NCBI RefSeq assembly: GCF_037975245.1
Contig: NC_092576.1
Coordinates: 10,936,111 to 10,978,610 of the forward strand
Length of the DNA: 42,500 nucleotides
Origin: Apostichopus japonicus
Taxonomy: Eukaryota > Echinodermata > Holothuroidea > Aspidochirotida > Stichopodidae
Direction of reading: 5' to 3'
Shown one piece after another: positions 11,032 through 22,375 of the stretch (within the stretch, counting starts at the first letter, position 1; each line of letters opens with the position of its first letter). The notes under the pieces were generated by a model that was given only the letters and a program-made list of their open reading frames with translations, made no database searches and was not told the origin of the DNA. Made by a program: the position numbers and the translations under genes.

Positions 11032-14000
11032 GTAGGCTACTAACAAAGAGCAGGCGTGTAGCAGGATTTCTTGATATAAATGAGATTGCAAACTAAATTT
11101 ACCCCCACTTTAAGAGTCAGGAAAGATCAGATTAATCACCAAGACCTCAAGTTTTTTCCATTTCTCAAGACAAGTTATAATGTGGCAAGTTGCATTGTCT
11201 TGAGAAGTACGGAATTGCATGATACTACATGACAAGTGACGTACACGTAGAAAGCTGTGACGTAACAAGCGAATGGGCGTAACCAAGAATGGACCTCACT
11301 GTACTTGCGCAACAAGGGTATTATTTTTACGGCGGCTTCTTCGAACGATCGTACCGTGATCACACAACAGCGTATTACACAGTGTGCCTTATTGGTAAAA
11401 ATCGCCCGATTTCTGTTGTAAGTAACCAAAATACTCAAGCCATATCATCTGAACTACAAAAGCTAACTTAAAAGTAGCATAGGCACAGGCCTAATGTCGA
11501 AATTAATAGTACTGCCTGGCCTAGTACTATTGAGTACTCTAGTAGTACAGTAGTAGCCTACTAATACTTTTACTATAGATAATATAGTAAAGGCTTCATA
11601 ATTGGCGAACCTTCAAATATTGCTAGATTTGTACCATAGCAATAAAATAATACAGCAGGCAACCTATAAACCCTTTTGCAGTGAAGCAGTGACATATTTC
11701 ATGAGATTTAAATGTTGAATCCATTTCAGGGTCCTATGCCACATGACGAACAAATTGTGTTTTCTTTAAGCTTTTTCCACCACCCGACCCCCCCCCCACT
11801 AGTAATTATGGCATTTGGAAATTTTACTCCCAAAAATAACCTCTTTCAGTAACATTAATCGACGAATGTGTCAATTTTTGATGGGCTATAAACGATCTTG
11901 ACACGGCAGACATGTTGTGGTCAATATGTGCTCAATTGCACTTTTGAAATTTGTATTTCTTACTGATAAATTGTAATGATTCCAAAATATATTGCTTACA
12001 ACCATACAATTTAACACCATTTGACTATAAGAATAAGCTGTGACAAGTTCCCAATCTTAGTAGCCATAGATTTACTGTAACTCAATTGTGTATTTATTGA
12101 AGTTGAGTGCTGTTTGCTAATTTGTTGTTTTATGGAGCAAGATTTCCGAATGCAAAATATAAATTAACAAATATGGGGGAGAAAGTTGAAAGCTTTACAA
12201 ACAGCTACTGTTAGATCCACAAATTAACCTACATGATATGGATTCATTTCATGCTCTTGAGATATATGTAACTCTGCTTTGTTTGCCTGCTATGAACGCT
12301 ATGTGATATCTAGTTATAATTGAAGGTGTGTCAATGATAGGTGTGCATCATTGTTGAAGCCTTTGCTACTACTTAACTAGTACTAGCATGGTGGGCTCAT
12401 AATTAAGTACTTAAGGAATTGATGAACCATATCTAGTAAGGAAACCCCAAAACACTCACCTGTATGTGATTTTCAGAAGTGTAGTTAAACATACAGTTAA
12501 GAATAATCTGACCCGAAAAAGTCTCCCATGTAAAGTCTGTTAATACCCCTTAATTGACACATTTGTCCATAATTTTACTGTGTAAGTGCATCCATTGACT
12601 TTGTACCCTGTTTGCCATGCTCTGAGTCTTTTTATGCATGCCTAGATGTAGCAGGTGGATTGTTCTTATGGAGAAATGGCATCATCTCTAGGAATTTTGG
12701 TTATTTTTAGAGAGTAAGATAATTAAAAGCAAAGAGTACTTGCAACATTGGAGGGAGTGTGTAAAAGGCTTTAAAGGAACCAAATTTCTTTGGAACTTTC
12801 TGTACTTGAAATGGATTCACACTCATGAAAAACATATCTCTGCTTAGGTGCAGAAAGGTTAGGTTGGCCGCAGTTATGAAACCTTCACTATATATAGTAC
12901 TAGTAGGCATACAACTAGGCTACTGGCCTAGTTTGGGTGCTTCAAATTCCCACAAACATAATGTTCACATACAAAAGACAGGCTGCTTTAAGACAGGCTG
13001 CTTACCTTAGACCAAACGCATCAATAAAATTTAAGTATATACTGTAATCATTGCAGGTAATGTAACTGTTTCCAACAGGAAGGCAACTTACACATGTATG
13101 CAGATGTACAGGTAGTGTGGTAAATTGTTCGGTCTTTTTACGAAACAAAGGGGTGCTAATTCATGCAGACAAAATGTACAAATCAGTAAACAAAAGACAT
13201 GATTTTATGTGTTGGGAATAAATGTCTTTAGAAAAAGCTTAGAATTGAACTTGCCAGAAATTTATATTCTCTTCTCTGAGTAGTGCAAGGCTGCAGCTGA
13301 TCCAACCTTTATTCCTCAACATAGCAGATGAGCAGAATAATACATAGTGTCCGCCTTTGAAGCTATTCTTCTTATGGCGCAAGGCACCAGACCACTCAAC
13401 ATGTTGTTTCAATTAATGCCTTATTTATTGAATATATTGTAAAACCCAAATTTAGAAATTTATTAATCCCAAATGAGCTTAAGCTAGATCTAGCCCTTAA
13501 GAAAGTCTGTGTTAAAATTCATAAAGGCAAGAACATCATTAACAGAAGAGGAAAACTACTGTTCGACGTAGTTGGGCACTGAAGTTTGCTACACATTTTA
13601 GTGTTTTCATAAATTTATGTATTCATGGTTTAAGTATACAGTAGACTTTCCAGGTATGATTCTACAACTCAGCGGCTAGCTAGCTTTCTACCTCATACTG
13701 ATCGATGTTATGATATACAGTAAATCATTTAATGACAAATGTTTACTGCAATTCACTGGCAACAACACCCTGAAAATACTCTAATGGTTAATGTCAGTCC
13801 ATACTGTATGCTAAGCTAAGCCTAACCACAAAATAGGAAACCTCCTACCATACACACTTATTTACATCTATAGAATCTTATATGTTAATAACTTGGAGCT
13901 AATTCTTGTTTGTGTATTGTCCTCAGGCTTTCTTTGTACGGTCTGGACCCCTTCCTCAGTACTCTAACAATGAATGGAACAACAACTAAACAGGTACAAT

Positions 14001-17000
14001 TTACAATCTGATAAATTTTCACATACTGTATCAGTATTATCAGTGTATTGTGACAGTGATCAATTGAAAAGATTTATCCAATTGAAATGGAATCCTATCA
14101 GAGTATTTATTGCATCAGTTTACTAAACTTGGGTAATCATGCCCTCATGGTAAAAATTACAGTTGTTATGATAGAGTATCAGTGGAAACAAATAACAGTA
14201 GCCCACTTCATTTATTAATGACACTATGAAAATGCTGTTTGAAATGATGACATAAGCTTTTGTCTTCCCAAATCCCAATTTAAGCATCACTCAATGCATG
14301 AACATTTTCAAATGAAGAAGGAGCATTGAAACATGTCCATGCTAAGATTTTTTATAAACTAATGATATCTTTCAAGTTTGAAATGTTGATCTCTCCATAG
14401 ATTAAACCAAGAAGGACAGGCTACAGTCTCTTCTGTATGGAAAAGGCCAACAGTGAAGGTAATATCAAATATATCCATCAAGTGGGGAACATTGCATATT
14501 TTTAATTATTTGCTTTCATAGAGTTTTGTTATTTGTTATGACTGATTGCACCACTAAATGCAATCCTGACCATGCATGTGATTTGCAGGTTTAAAATTAG
14601 TAGGACAAAAGCAAGCCAACAGTGGTAGTGCTTACATTTTCTGCACTTTTATAGGTAAATTAGACTTTGAGTCATTCTAACAGCAAGCTTAATACTAAGG
14701 CAAACCATAGTACAGGCAGTCGGTTTGGTTGTCGACCAGATCTGTCCTGTTTTCCAGGACTTTCTTTACACAAACAATCAAGAAATAACCGGAAAACATT
14801 TCTATACCAGAGGCATAACAGAAAACTGGGAAAGGTGGCAACCTCACTGTAAGATATGAAAACATCACAAGAAAGAACAAACATATTTATTTTATCCGAT
14901 AAAATATTTTGATACTGAAATAATTTCCATGCTTCCCCAAATGTTAACAATCTTACAGATTTCCTATAAATCATGATAACATTATTTCCAGATTTTAATG
15001 TTTATTCTATATAAAATCCGGTCATAATAGAACATAAAATTCTTTATTCCTCCTAATTTTCAAACCTCCACCAACCCCCCCCCCCCACCCCTCCACTTTG
15101 TTTTCTTGTATTGTATATTTTCAGTCAAATGTTGTCTTTCATCTCCCAGCCAAGGGTACAGGAATGATGAATTCTGAAAGTTCACCTGCTTTTTAAAACC
15201 TTTGTTTAAGATTTTTTTCTAATTTTCACTTAATTTGCAATGCTGCTAAATATTTTTGATTCCTTGTTGAAGGAAAAGGAATTGCTGCAGTCATGACTGT
15301 GTGTGACAACTTGGCCCTTACAAACAATATCTCAGCATGTACATCTTGCATGAAGTTCATATGTGGTTGTTACATTTATTGCTTGGTATTCCTTTTGTGT
15401 GAGGTCAGAGGCCAATCAAGGTAACTAGCTGTCCAAATTGAACACCTTTTAAACATTTTGGCTACAGTGACATTGGTACAAAGGCCTTCCTTGTTGAGTA
15501 CCTGTCCCCTATCAATTGTGGAAGTCTAAAGTCAGCTGAAGTGAAAGTCTGGAACCTTGTGCACATATCTCACAATGCAATCAGTAACTTGCATGAACCT
15601 TAATACTTTGTAGGTAGCTATATGTCCCTTCCAAAGTTATTGGTTGATATTGCTTGAAGTTAGGACCTACTCAAAAAAATCTTATATATACTTGGTATAT
15701 GATGTCTTCAGAGATTAAAATATATGAAACCTTTAGAAACAGGACAACTCTACATTTATGTATTTTGAGTGTTGGGTCCTCCTTTGTTGAATATTGGTTT
15801 GTTCAATTCAGCAAATGTATGCCCATCCCTTAGAATGCTCTCAAGGAATTGTTAAGACTAATTTGGGAGGGGGGGGGAGGGGTTGGCAGTGTAAAATGAT
15901 TTTATAAATCAGAGAGCTTTACTTTTGTTGTTACAAAATCAATTGTGAAATATTTCAAACCACAAAATTGTGAAATACAGTCATTTTATCAAGTTCTTTA
16001 AACTTGTTCAACAATTGAGTACCGTTGTTTTAAGGTTGAATTTATTCTGTTCTCTTTTTCATTGTCATTTATTGAAGAGTTTAAACAACTTACCAGAAGC
16101 GAGAGGCTTCATAGATTTGGAGAGAGCTGGAGGACCTTAGGTCAGGAGCAGAGGGCGCTGTTTAGAGCCAGGGCCAGAAGCCTCCCAATCCCCACAGACC
16201 AGAAATGGAGGAAGAAAGAATGGACGCGGACCACAAAGAAAATACTATCTATGGTAAATATTTTTGCTTTCAATATGCCAAAAAATTCTTGATTTTAAAA
16301 TAAGAAATATTATCCCATTGTCATAAACTGCTGATTTCTGCAGTAATTTCTAAAGTTTTTTATCTCATATGATGTAACATAAATTGAACATTATCAGATA
16401 CCAATTATTTTATTGAACTACAGATTGACAAACTTAAAGAAATCATACCAACCACTGAGGGATATTTGGTCCTGAGTGCCGGAAGTGAAATTATGTCCTA
16501 CGGAACATCAAAAGGATCAATGTTCCTTAACGAATACCCTGGACTGGCTACAGAGTCATTCAGAGCCTTCCTAAATCGTAAGTGATACATTGAGAAAGCA
16601 TTTGGGGTAGCGACAAAGTCCATGACTCACAATATTTGAAGGCTTGATAAGAGTACAGATGGAACAAGGTACACTATTTGTACCAACTAGTTTGTGAGTC
16701 CAGTGTTTGTCCAGTCAACCTAGTTAACAAGCAACCCCTCCAACCCCCCTCCCTTTCCATTAGACCCCACAGTATTGAAATGTAACCTGTATTTGGAGAA
16801 GTTGTTCTTATTTTATTATTTTTTTGGTCTATAGCAAATTTAATGTAATGCTGTGTGCAAAGCCTCAAAGGTATGCTGCATTGGCCCCAAATATGGTAAC
16901 CTTTCAAATATGGTCACCTTTAGTCAAAATTCCTTAACTGTTTTTTTTTTTTGACCACCCTTGAGGAAATTAACCACACCAGGCATTCAGTCATCTTGTG

Positions 17001-20000
17001 TGTGCATGTAGAATGTCTGAGAACAATTTGGAAGTAAGGACCTCCAGAAAAGTAGTTTTTAAAGCAGCATTTTGCGTTGGGTCACTTTTTTCCACCTTTT
17101 CATCATGTGCATCGATTTTTTACATGTATCAATCATAAAACAGCAAACTTAGATACCATCCAAGTTTCACCCTGCCAAGATCATTAATTAGCGAGTAATT
17201 AACGATTTATGTCGATAATGAGAAGAGTGTCCTCGGCAAATTCCACAGTTAAAATTAATCGTATACAATTCCGCCAAACCCACTAGTTTGAATGCAACCA
17301 ATCAGAGATGCAGGTTTAGTTATGAGCCATTGCTAAAAATAGATTCAAGACTTTGCGTTGGTACAACCACATGAACCAGGGAGTTGTTATGCAACTCCCT
17401 GGTACAACTGCCATATAGACTGTACACAAATCAAGCGTGGTGTTATATTACGTATTTGTCAATGACGTTCGTAGTGTTTAAATATTCATATTATGGGCGA
17501 GGTTTATTGGGTTCCCAACAGAAAATATCTTGGAGAACAACAAAGTTGAAAGTTGCAAATTTTTCGACTTTTATGCCACCATTTGAAGTAAAATATAAAT
17601 AGATTAGCTAGTTATGTATGTCGTTATGGCAAAGTGGAATCAGTGAGGTTGAGAAAAATCATAGAAAAGGACGCAAAATGCTGCTTTAAAATGTTCTAGC
17701 AATTGTAGGGTGCTATAATTTGGGGCCAATACAGACTACCCTTAAATTTATTCAATAACACAGAACTGCTTATAATACTTGGGAATTGTGCCATAATCAT
17801 ATTGTTTGTAGTCAAATTTAAACCACAAAACTTGCTATGAACTTGGAGTCGTATGTCCATACATTAACCTCTGTCCTTGGTCACATATATAATTTCACAA
17901 TTATTGAACTTAACAAGAAGGGCTGCTGCCTTACATGCATGTATTGTGTGGATGTGTTTCGAGAGAATGACATTTTCATTAGTGACCTTGCAGCTTTTTC
18001 CTCAAATTACTTCCACATGTTTCTTGATTTTCTTTACCAAACAGAGGGTTTTCCATCCAGTGCTCTTGGATCAGAGAAGGTGACAATCAATGTCATCCAA
18101 ACAATTTTCAATGAGAAATATTGTAAGTTTCTAATGAGATTGCACAAACACTGTTAGAACATTCTTATTTCTAAGTGATCTTGCCATTCATTTTTAACAA
18201 AATATGTTAATCAAATAACTGATATCACTGTTTCAATTCTGATCAAAGAGAGTTACAGTGACATGTCAGCAGTATATATGCTATATTGTTTTATACAACA
18301 TTATACATAATTAGACAGGTCTTTGCTCAGCTGGTGTCTTGTTTAGGTGTCCCTTCCTATGTTCTTGATGAATTCCTTACAAAGGACACTGACTACTCCT
18401 AGGCTGCAGTGCTAGAAAACGTGATTTTTAATGCTTTTTACATATGACATCAGTGCATAATGGACAGATGTACTTTAGGTTAATAACATAAAGTCAGATA
18501 CCACATTGTAAAATTATGTGTGTTTGTAGAATCACTTGCACATGGCTACAGAACACTTTTTAATATGGCATGCAATGACATATCACATTATATGGAAACT
18601 TCGTTTTTTTTTTTCTTTGTGCCACGCTCTAGGTTTATGAGATTTTAATTTCATTTTCTTGCATACCGTTTAATCTTGCTCAGAATTTCTCTAACCACTT
18701 AAAAGTGGTCTTTGATTATGTTCTTTGTTAAACATGAAATATTGTAAAGTTTACAAGCAATAGAAGCTAAGTATTAAAATGTGTTGCAATTGAGTTTTGT
18801 TTTGCCATTAGTTTATGACATCAATCAGTACAGAAAATGTTGATGTATGCATTTTACATAGCAAACTGTTTTGTATTTGACCACTCCAAGCCAGCTTTTT
18901 ACACTAGCACACTGAAAAGTTAGCATTTAACGTGAACTGCAATTGATAATGACCATTTCATTTTTAATATTTGAAGCTGATGCATGTGGAGTAAGAGGCA
19001 GAAGGATGCCTTACTCCTCGGTGAAGCAAGGCCTTGTAAAAATGGAAGGGATGCCCCCTGGAGTTTTATTAAGACATCCATCATCTTATGGACCGAGGCA
19101 GCTAAGAGCAATTTTTGCTGCCAAAGATGAGCTTAGATGTGTTATAAGTAAGTTGCTGATATTATATGTGATCTGTAATGAATCAAATTTTTTTAAACTT
19201 TTTTTATTTAATGTGCAAGTTGTGGTGATGTCATAACATTAGATCTGACAAACTGTCATTAATTTATTGGAATTAATTGTATTAAGACTGAGAATGAACA
19301 ACAAAAAGCTCAATTATATTTACCCTCAACCTAAGCTCCTTTACATCATTCCGATCGCATGTATTTTATAGGCAAATTCTACACATATTTTGGATCTGCA
19401 TATATATTGATTTACCATTTGAATGAAAGTTGTGGTGTTTTCTAGGCCAGGATTGGTTAACCTACGCACCGTGGGCCACATGCCGCCCGCCTGTGATTTT
19501 CTTTTTTGCGGCCTGTGAGATGTCTCAAGAAAAAGAGAAAAAACAACATATTTTACATCATCACAAAAAAACAAGCTACCTGCTTAAAATTTATCAGCGA
19601 GGTTGGCCTATTATCCCCATCAATTTCAAGAGTACAACATGTCATTTTTTATGCATATCCACAATCATCCATATTCTAATAATATGCTAATGCTATGGAG
19701 TTTCATTGGGTTATAATTTTGGACACATTTGCAACAAACAAGTACACAGCTTTGTTTCTGTTAGGTTATGTCTTATGATTAAGTAAGACTTATGGCCACC
19801 TCATGCTTTTTACATTATTTCAATATCAAACAATAGTGCAAACTAATAAGCAAAAACATATATTCATACTTTTTGTTACATTGTATTCAAATATTTATGG
19901 GTGTTATGTATATCATCAATTTATTTATAATTATTTCTTTAGTGTCAATGTTAACATAAAAGGAAGGAAAACAAGTATGCATGGCCCTTGCAATGTGATG

Positions 20001-20096
20001 AGTGTAGTACTTTACTAAAAATAATTTATTGAAAATTTGTATTTTCATTTTTCCACCTGTGCAGATCACCAGGGACAACCGGACGGGTCCAGTTGA
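10752..20096 (+). CDS. Death effector domain protein with HMG-box-like segment (9 coding exons, 356 aa)
   Basis: Proposed coding exons are 10752-11031, 13057-13111, 13927-13993, 14401-14458, 16078-16253, 16424-16577, 18045-18122, 18977-19147 and 20065-20096. All junctions are GT-AG, phases match throughout, and the total is 1071 bases (356 codons plus TGA). The start ATG follows in-frame TAA/TAG/TAA codons. Residues 9-92 form a DED. Residues 135-187 resemble an HMG box. Residues 213-346 are an unrecognised conserved-looking module. DEDs bind other DEDs in apoptotic and inflammatory complexes; HMG boxes bend DNA. A combined role is inference. Weakest links are exons 2 and 3 (55 and 67 bases), supported only by splice signals and phase. 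If they are wrong, the DED exon and the HMG-like exons could belong to two genes or isoforms, the latter perhaps starting at an ATG in exon 3. No transmembrane or signal segment is seen. Confidence 0.6.
11032..13056. other. Intron 1 of the DED gene
   Basis: AT-rich. It contains a poly-C run near 11790 and no recognisable domain in any frame. Confidence 0.5.
13057..13111 (+). CDS. Exon 2 (tentative, 55 bases)
   Basis: Bounded by ATCATTGCAG and the donor GTAGTG. It is the link that converts phase 1 after the DED exon to phase 2 needed by the next exon, and it is open in that frame (NVTVSNRKATYTCMQMY). It carries no known motif. A second acceptor CCAACAG at 13072-13078 exists but would break the frame downstream. 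Confidence 0.4.
13927..13993 (+). CDS. Exon 3 (tentative, 67 bases)
   Basis: Bounded by a pyrimidine-rich ATTGTCCTCAG and the donor GTACAA. Open only in the frame that joins exon 4 in phase 0 (LSLYGLDPFLSTLTMNGTTT). It holds an ATG in frame that could start a DED-less isoform. Confidence 0.5.
14401..16253 (+). CDS. Exons 4 and 5: HMG-box-like segment
   Basis: Exons 14401-14458 and 16078-16253 join as a split GAG codon. Together they read KPRRTGYSLFCMEKANSE, then FKQLTRSERLHRFGESWRTL, then GQEQRALFRARARSL. This follows the HMG-box order: a basic-proline start, the aromatic Y-LFC of helix 1, a Gly-Glu-x-Trp before helix 2, and the EQ-alphaF-x-A helix 3. W171 and the FCMEK core are the clearest matches. 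The box is short and its helix 1-2 junction is divergent, so DNA binding is plausible but unproven. A basic tail (KWRKKEW, residues 196-202) follows. Confidence 0.6.
16424..19147 (+). CDS. Exons 6-8: unrecognised C-terminal module
   Basis: Exons 16424-16577, 18045-18122 and 18977-19147 code for residues 213-346, each ending in phase 1 with strong donors (GTAAGT at all three). Notable stretches are EGYLVLSAGSEIMSYGTSKG, a SFRAFLN patch, and MEGMPPGVLLRHPSSYGPRQ followed by LRAIFAAKDELRCVI. The Gly-Ser-Tyr rich centre and the PPGV-PSSYG-QLRAI block look like a folded, conserved module. I cannot name the family from the sequence alone. Confidence 0.6.
17063..17685. mobile_element. TTAA-flanked MITE-like element
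   Basis: TTTAAAGCAGCATTTTGCGT at 17058-17077 is matched perfectly by its complement at 17671-17690. Inside this, AGCAGC and GCTGCT ends are each flanked by TTAA (17059-17062 and 17686-17689), the target duplication type of piggyBac-like elements. At about 620 bp and with no transposase frame it is a nonautonomous element. A perfect hairpin sits near its centre. It lies within an intron of the DED gene. Confidence 0.65.
17375..17403. repeat. Perfect 12-bp hairpin
   Basis: ACCAGGGAGTTG and CAACTCCCTGGT flank a five-base loop TTATG. The axis at 17389 is within 15 bases of the midpoint of the TTAA-flanked element. Confidence 0.85.
19446..19525 (+). mobile_element. Terminus of a hAT (Charlie-like) element
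   Basis: CCAGGATTGGTTAACCTACG and GTGGGCCACATGCCGCCCGCC followed by a T-rich stretch and GCGGCC closely resemble the widespread animal hAT end (CAG-x-GGTxxxCAACCTxCGGCCCGCGGGCC type). No matching opposite end was found, so it is a solo terminus or a decayed copy. Confidence 0.55.
20065..20096 (+). CDS. Exon 9: terminal coding exon
   Basis: TTTTTCCACCTGTGCAG is a strong acceptor. The exon completes an AAC codon and adds HQGQPDGSS before TGA at 20094-20096. The 3' UTR would follow. Confidence 0.6.
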
Positions 20097-20448
20097 TTTT
20101 AATATCGTGCCTGAGATATATACGTTTAAGGTCCATGGAAATTAAGCCACCAGTTTTAATTGTTCTTTAAATACGATATCTCAAGAAGGGTAGAGTGGAC
20201 AAATCTCACATTTATTACATAGATGAACTACATTAATTACAAGAAGCCTATTGCTTTTGTGGAGGTCATTGGACATTTGGTATCAATAGGGCTAAAATTA
20301 ATGAAACCTTGTAAACACAGGTGTAGTTTTATAACTGCAGACAAAAATATATACATTTACTTCAACAAATTACCTACCTCAGCTACCTATCTTTTCCCCT
20401 GGCCACTTACTACATTTTTAGAGGCAGATTAATGGCTAACCAGAATTT
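20097..20448. repeat. 3' flank of the DED gene with a possible interspersed repeat
   Basis: TATCTCAAGAAGGG near 20178 is shared, in reverse, with a repeat near 37,790 (CCCTTCTTGAGAT). This suggests a dispersed repeat in the probable 3' UTR. No coding frame is seen. Confidence 0.35.
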
Positions 20449-21640
20449 TTCTTGCCATTAGATATTTGATTGATGCTACGTTTACCTTGCCAATCTGTCA
20501 ACTATTATAGTGTTCTTTTCTAAAGGTGTTTTTTCCTTTAGGTATTTAGCAGTGGTTTTCATTGATACTGTTGTTACTATTACATTTCAAATCCATCCAT
20601 TTTACACATATTATGCATAAGTTTTATACATACTTCATTGATTTATGGAGTAAACAAAATATATATTTTGAACATTTTGATCTTCCTGGACCTTTCTCAA
20701 CAAATGTGCAGTACAGCAAAGTCAGTTCCTTTTTTCAATAAAGGTTCTCATTTATTAAGTGTTTCTTAGAAGATATACTTTCTTGCCATTAGATATTTGA
20801 TTGATGCTATGTTTACCTTGCCAATCTGTCAACTATTATAGTGTTCTTTTCTAAAGGTGTTTTTTCCTTTAGGTATTTAGCAGTGGTTTTCATTGATACT
20901 GTTGTTACTATTACATTTCAAATCCATCCATTTTACACATATTATGCATAAGTTTTATACATACTTCATTGATTTATGGAGTAAACAAAATATATATTTT
21001 GAACATTTTGATCTTCCTGGACCTTTCTCAACAAATGTGCAGTACAGCAAAGTCAGTTCCTTTTTTCAATATAGGTTCTCATTTATTAAGTGTTTCTTAG
21101 AAGATATACTTTCTTGCCATTAGATATTTGATTGATGCTATGTTTACCTTGCCAATCTGTCAACTATTATAGTGTTCTTTTCTAAAGGTGTTTTTTCCTT
21201 TAGGTATTTAGCAGTGGTTTTCATTGATACTGTTGTTACTATTACATTTCAAATCCATCCATTTTACACATATTATGCATAAGTTTTATACATACTTCAT
21301 TGATTTATGGAGTAAACAAAATATATATTTTGAACATTTTGATCTTCCTGGACCTTTCTCAACAAATGTGCAGTACAGCAAAGTCAGTTCCTTTTTTCAA
21401 TATAGGTTCTCATTTATTAAGTGTTTTTTAGAAGATTACTTTCTTGCCATTAGATATTTGATTGATGCTATGTTTACCTTGCCAATCTGTCAACTATTAT
21501 AGTGTTCTTTCCTGAAGGTGTTTTTTCCTTTAGGTATTTAGCAGTGGTTTTCATTGATACTGTTGTTACTATTATGTTTCAAAATGACCATCCATCCATT
21601 TTATACATATTACATATTATGCATAACTTTTATACACACC
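20449..21640. repeat. 331-bp tandem array, three units and a partial fourth
   Basis: The marker GATATTTGATTGATGCTA starts at 20461, 20792, 21123 and 21453, giving periods of 331, 331 and 330 bases. The first three units are almost identical; the fourth is full identity for about 110 bases and then diverges near 21570. Open frames inside (such as 20893-21123 and 21224-21502) are copies of the same chance frame. The near identity points to recent amplification or homogenisation. This is not a CRISPR: units are long and contiguous. Confidence 0.95.
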
Positions 21641-22375
21641 TTGCCAATCTTTCATATTTAATATTGCTCTTTCATACAGGTGTGGAACTATTTTCTTTTA
21701 CATGGTTTTCTCATATTACAGAACACTTGAGGAGTAATGCCTTTTATATAAATTAATGTTATATCCAGAACTACTGTCCAGTTTTTAAATTCAGTGATAT
21801 AAATGCATATTATGCCATTTGATGTATTATTGCAGCTCAAGACTTTGCCAGACTTTCATATTTGTTTATATTACAGTATATGCTACAAATTTATAACATA
21901 TCATTCAAACATATATTTATGAAACTTTCAGCAGATTAAACACAGAAGGTTTATTTCACAATATGAATTGTTTGTCTCTGTCAACTTGCAGTTGTTTTTT
22001 ATTGTTTGAGTTCCTCATTTATTATCACTATTAAATGCAAATGATGACCATCAATGATCTGATATCCTGACTAAACATGGCGAAGCATGTAGAGTGAAGA
22101 CTGACTGTAATGGATGTTATCATGGAACAAAACCCACAGACAATAAAAGTAACAATGTTGATAGAATCCATTGTGAGGAACCAACTGCAGAATGATCAAT
22201 GTTAACAATACTAATTTAATAAAATAGTATCATGCGACAGATATATTTCAGGGAATAAGATAGTAGGTAATTATTTAAGAAAAGAAAAATAAGGTTATGA
22301 TGTACATATCTAATACAAGCCAAAATTAAATCCCGTTTCCATCAATCTGATAGAACTTGCTAATAGTGAGTTGTG
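21641..22375. other. Noncoding stretch
   Basis: AT-rich, nothing recognised. Confidence 0.45.

Larger units (their letters stand above)
16880..17730. mobile_element. Outer inverted-repeat element in the intron after exon 6
   Basis: ATTGGCCCCAAAT at 16880-16892 is matched by ATTTGGGGCCAAT at 17718-17730, with weaker similarity outside (GTATGCTGC versus GTAGTCTGT on the reverse strand). It brackets the TTAA-flanked element. It may be an older element that received the inner one, or a coincidental short repeat. Confidence 0.4.

Noticed and set aside
20893-21502. Two near-identical open frames starting MILLLLLHF
   Set aside because: They are copies of one chance frame in the 331-bp tandem array; the starts are non-ATG and there is no domain.
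20449-21640. CRISPR-like array
   Set aside because: Units of 331 bp are contiguous with no spacers, and the window is clearly eukaryotic.
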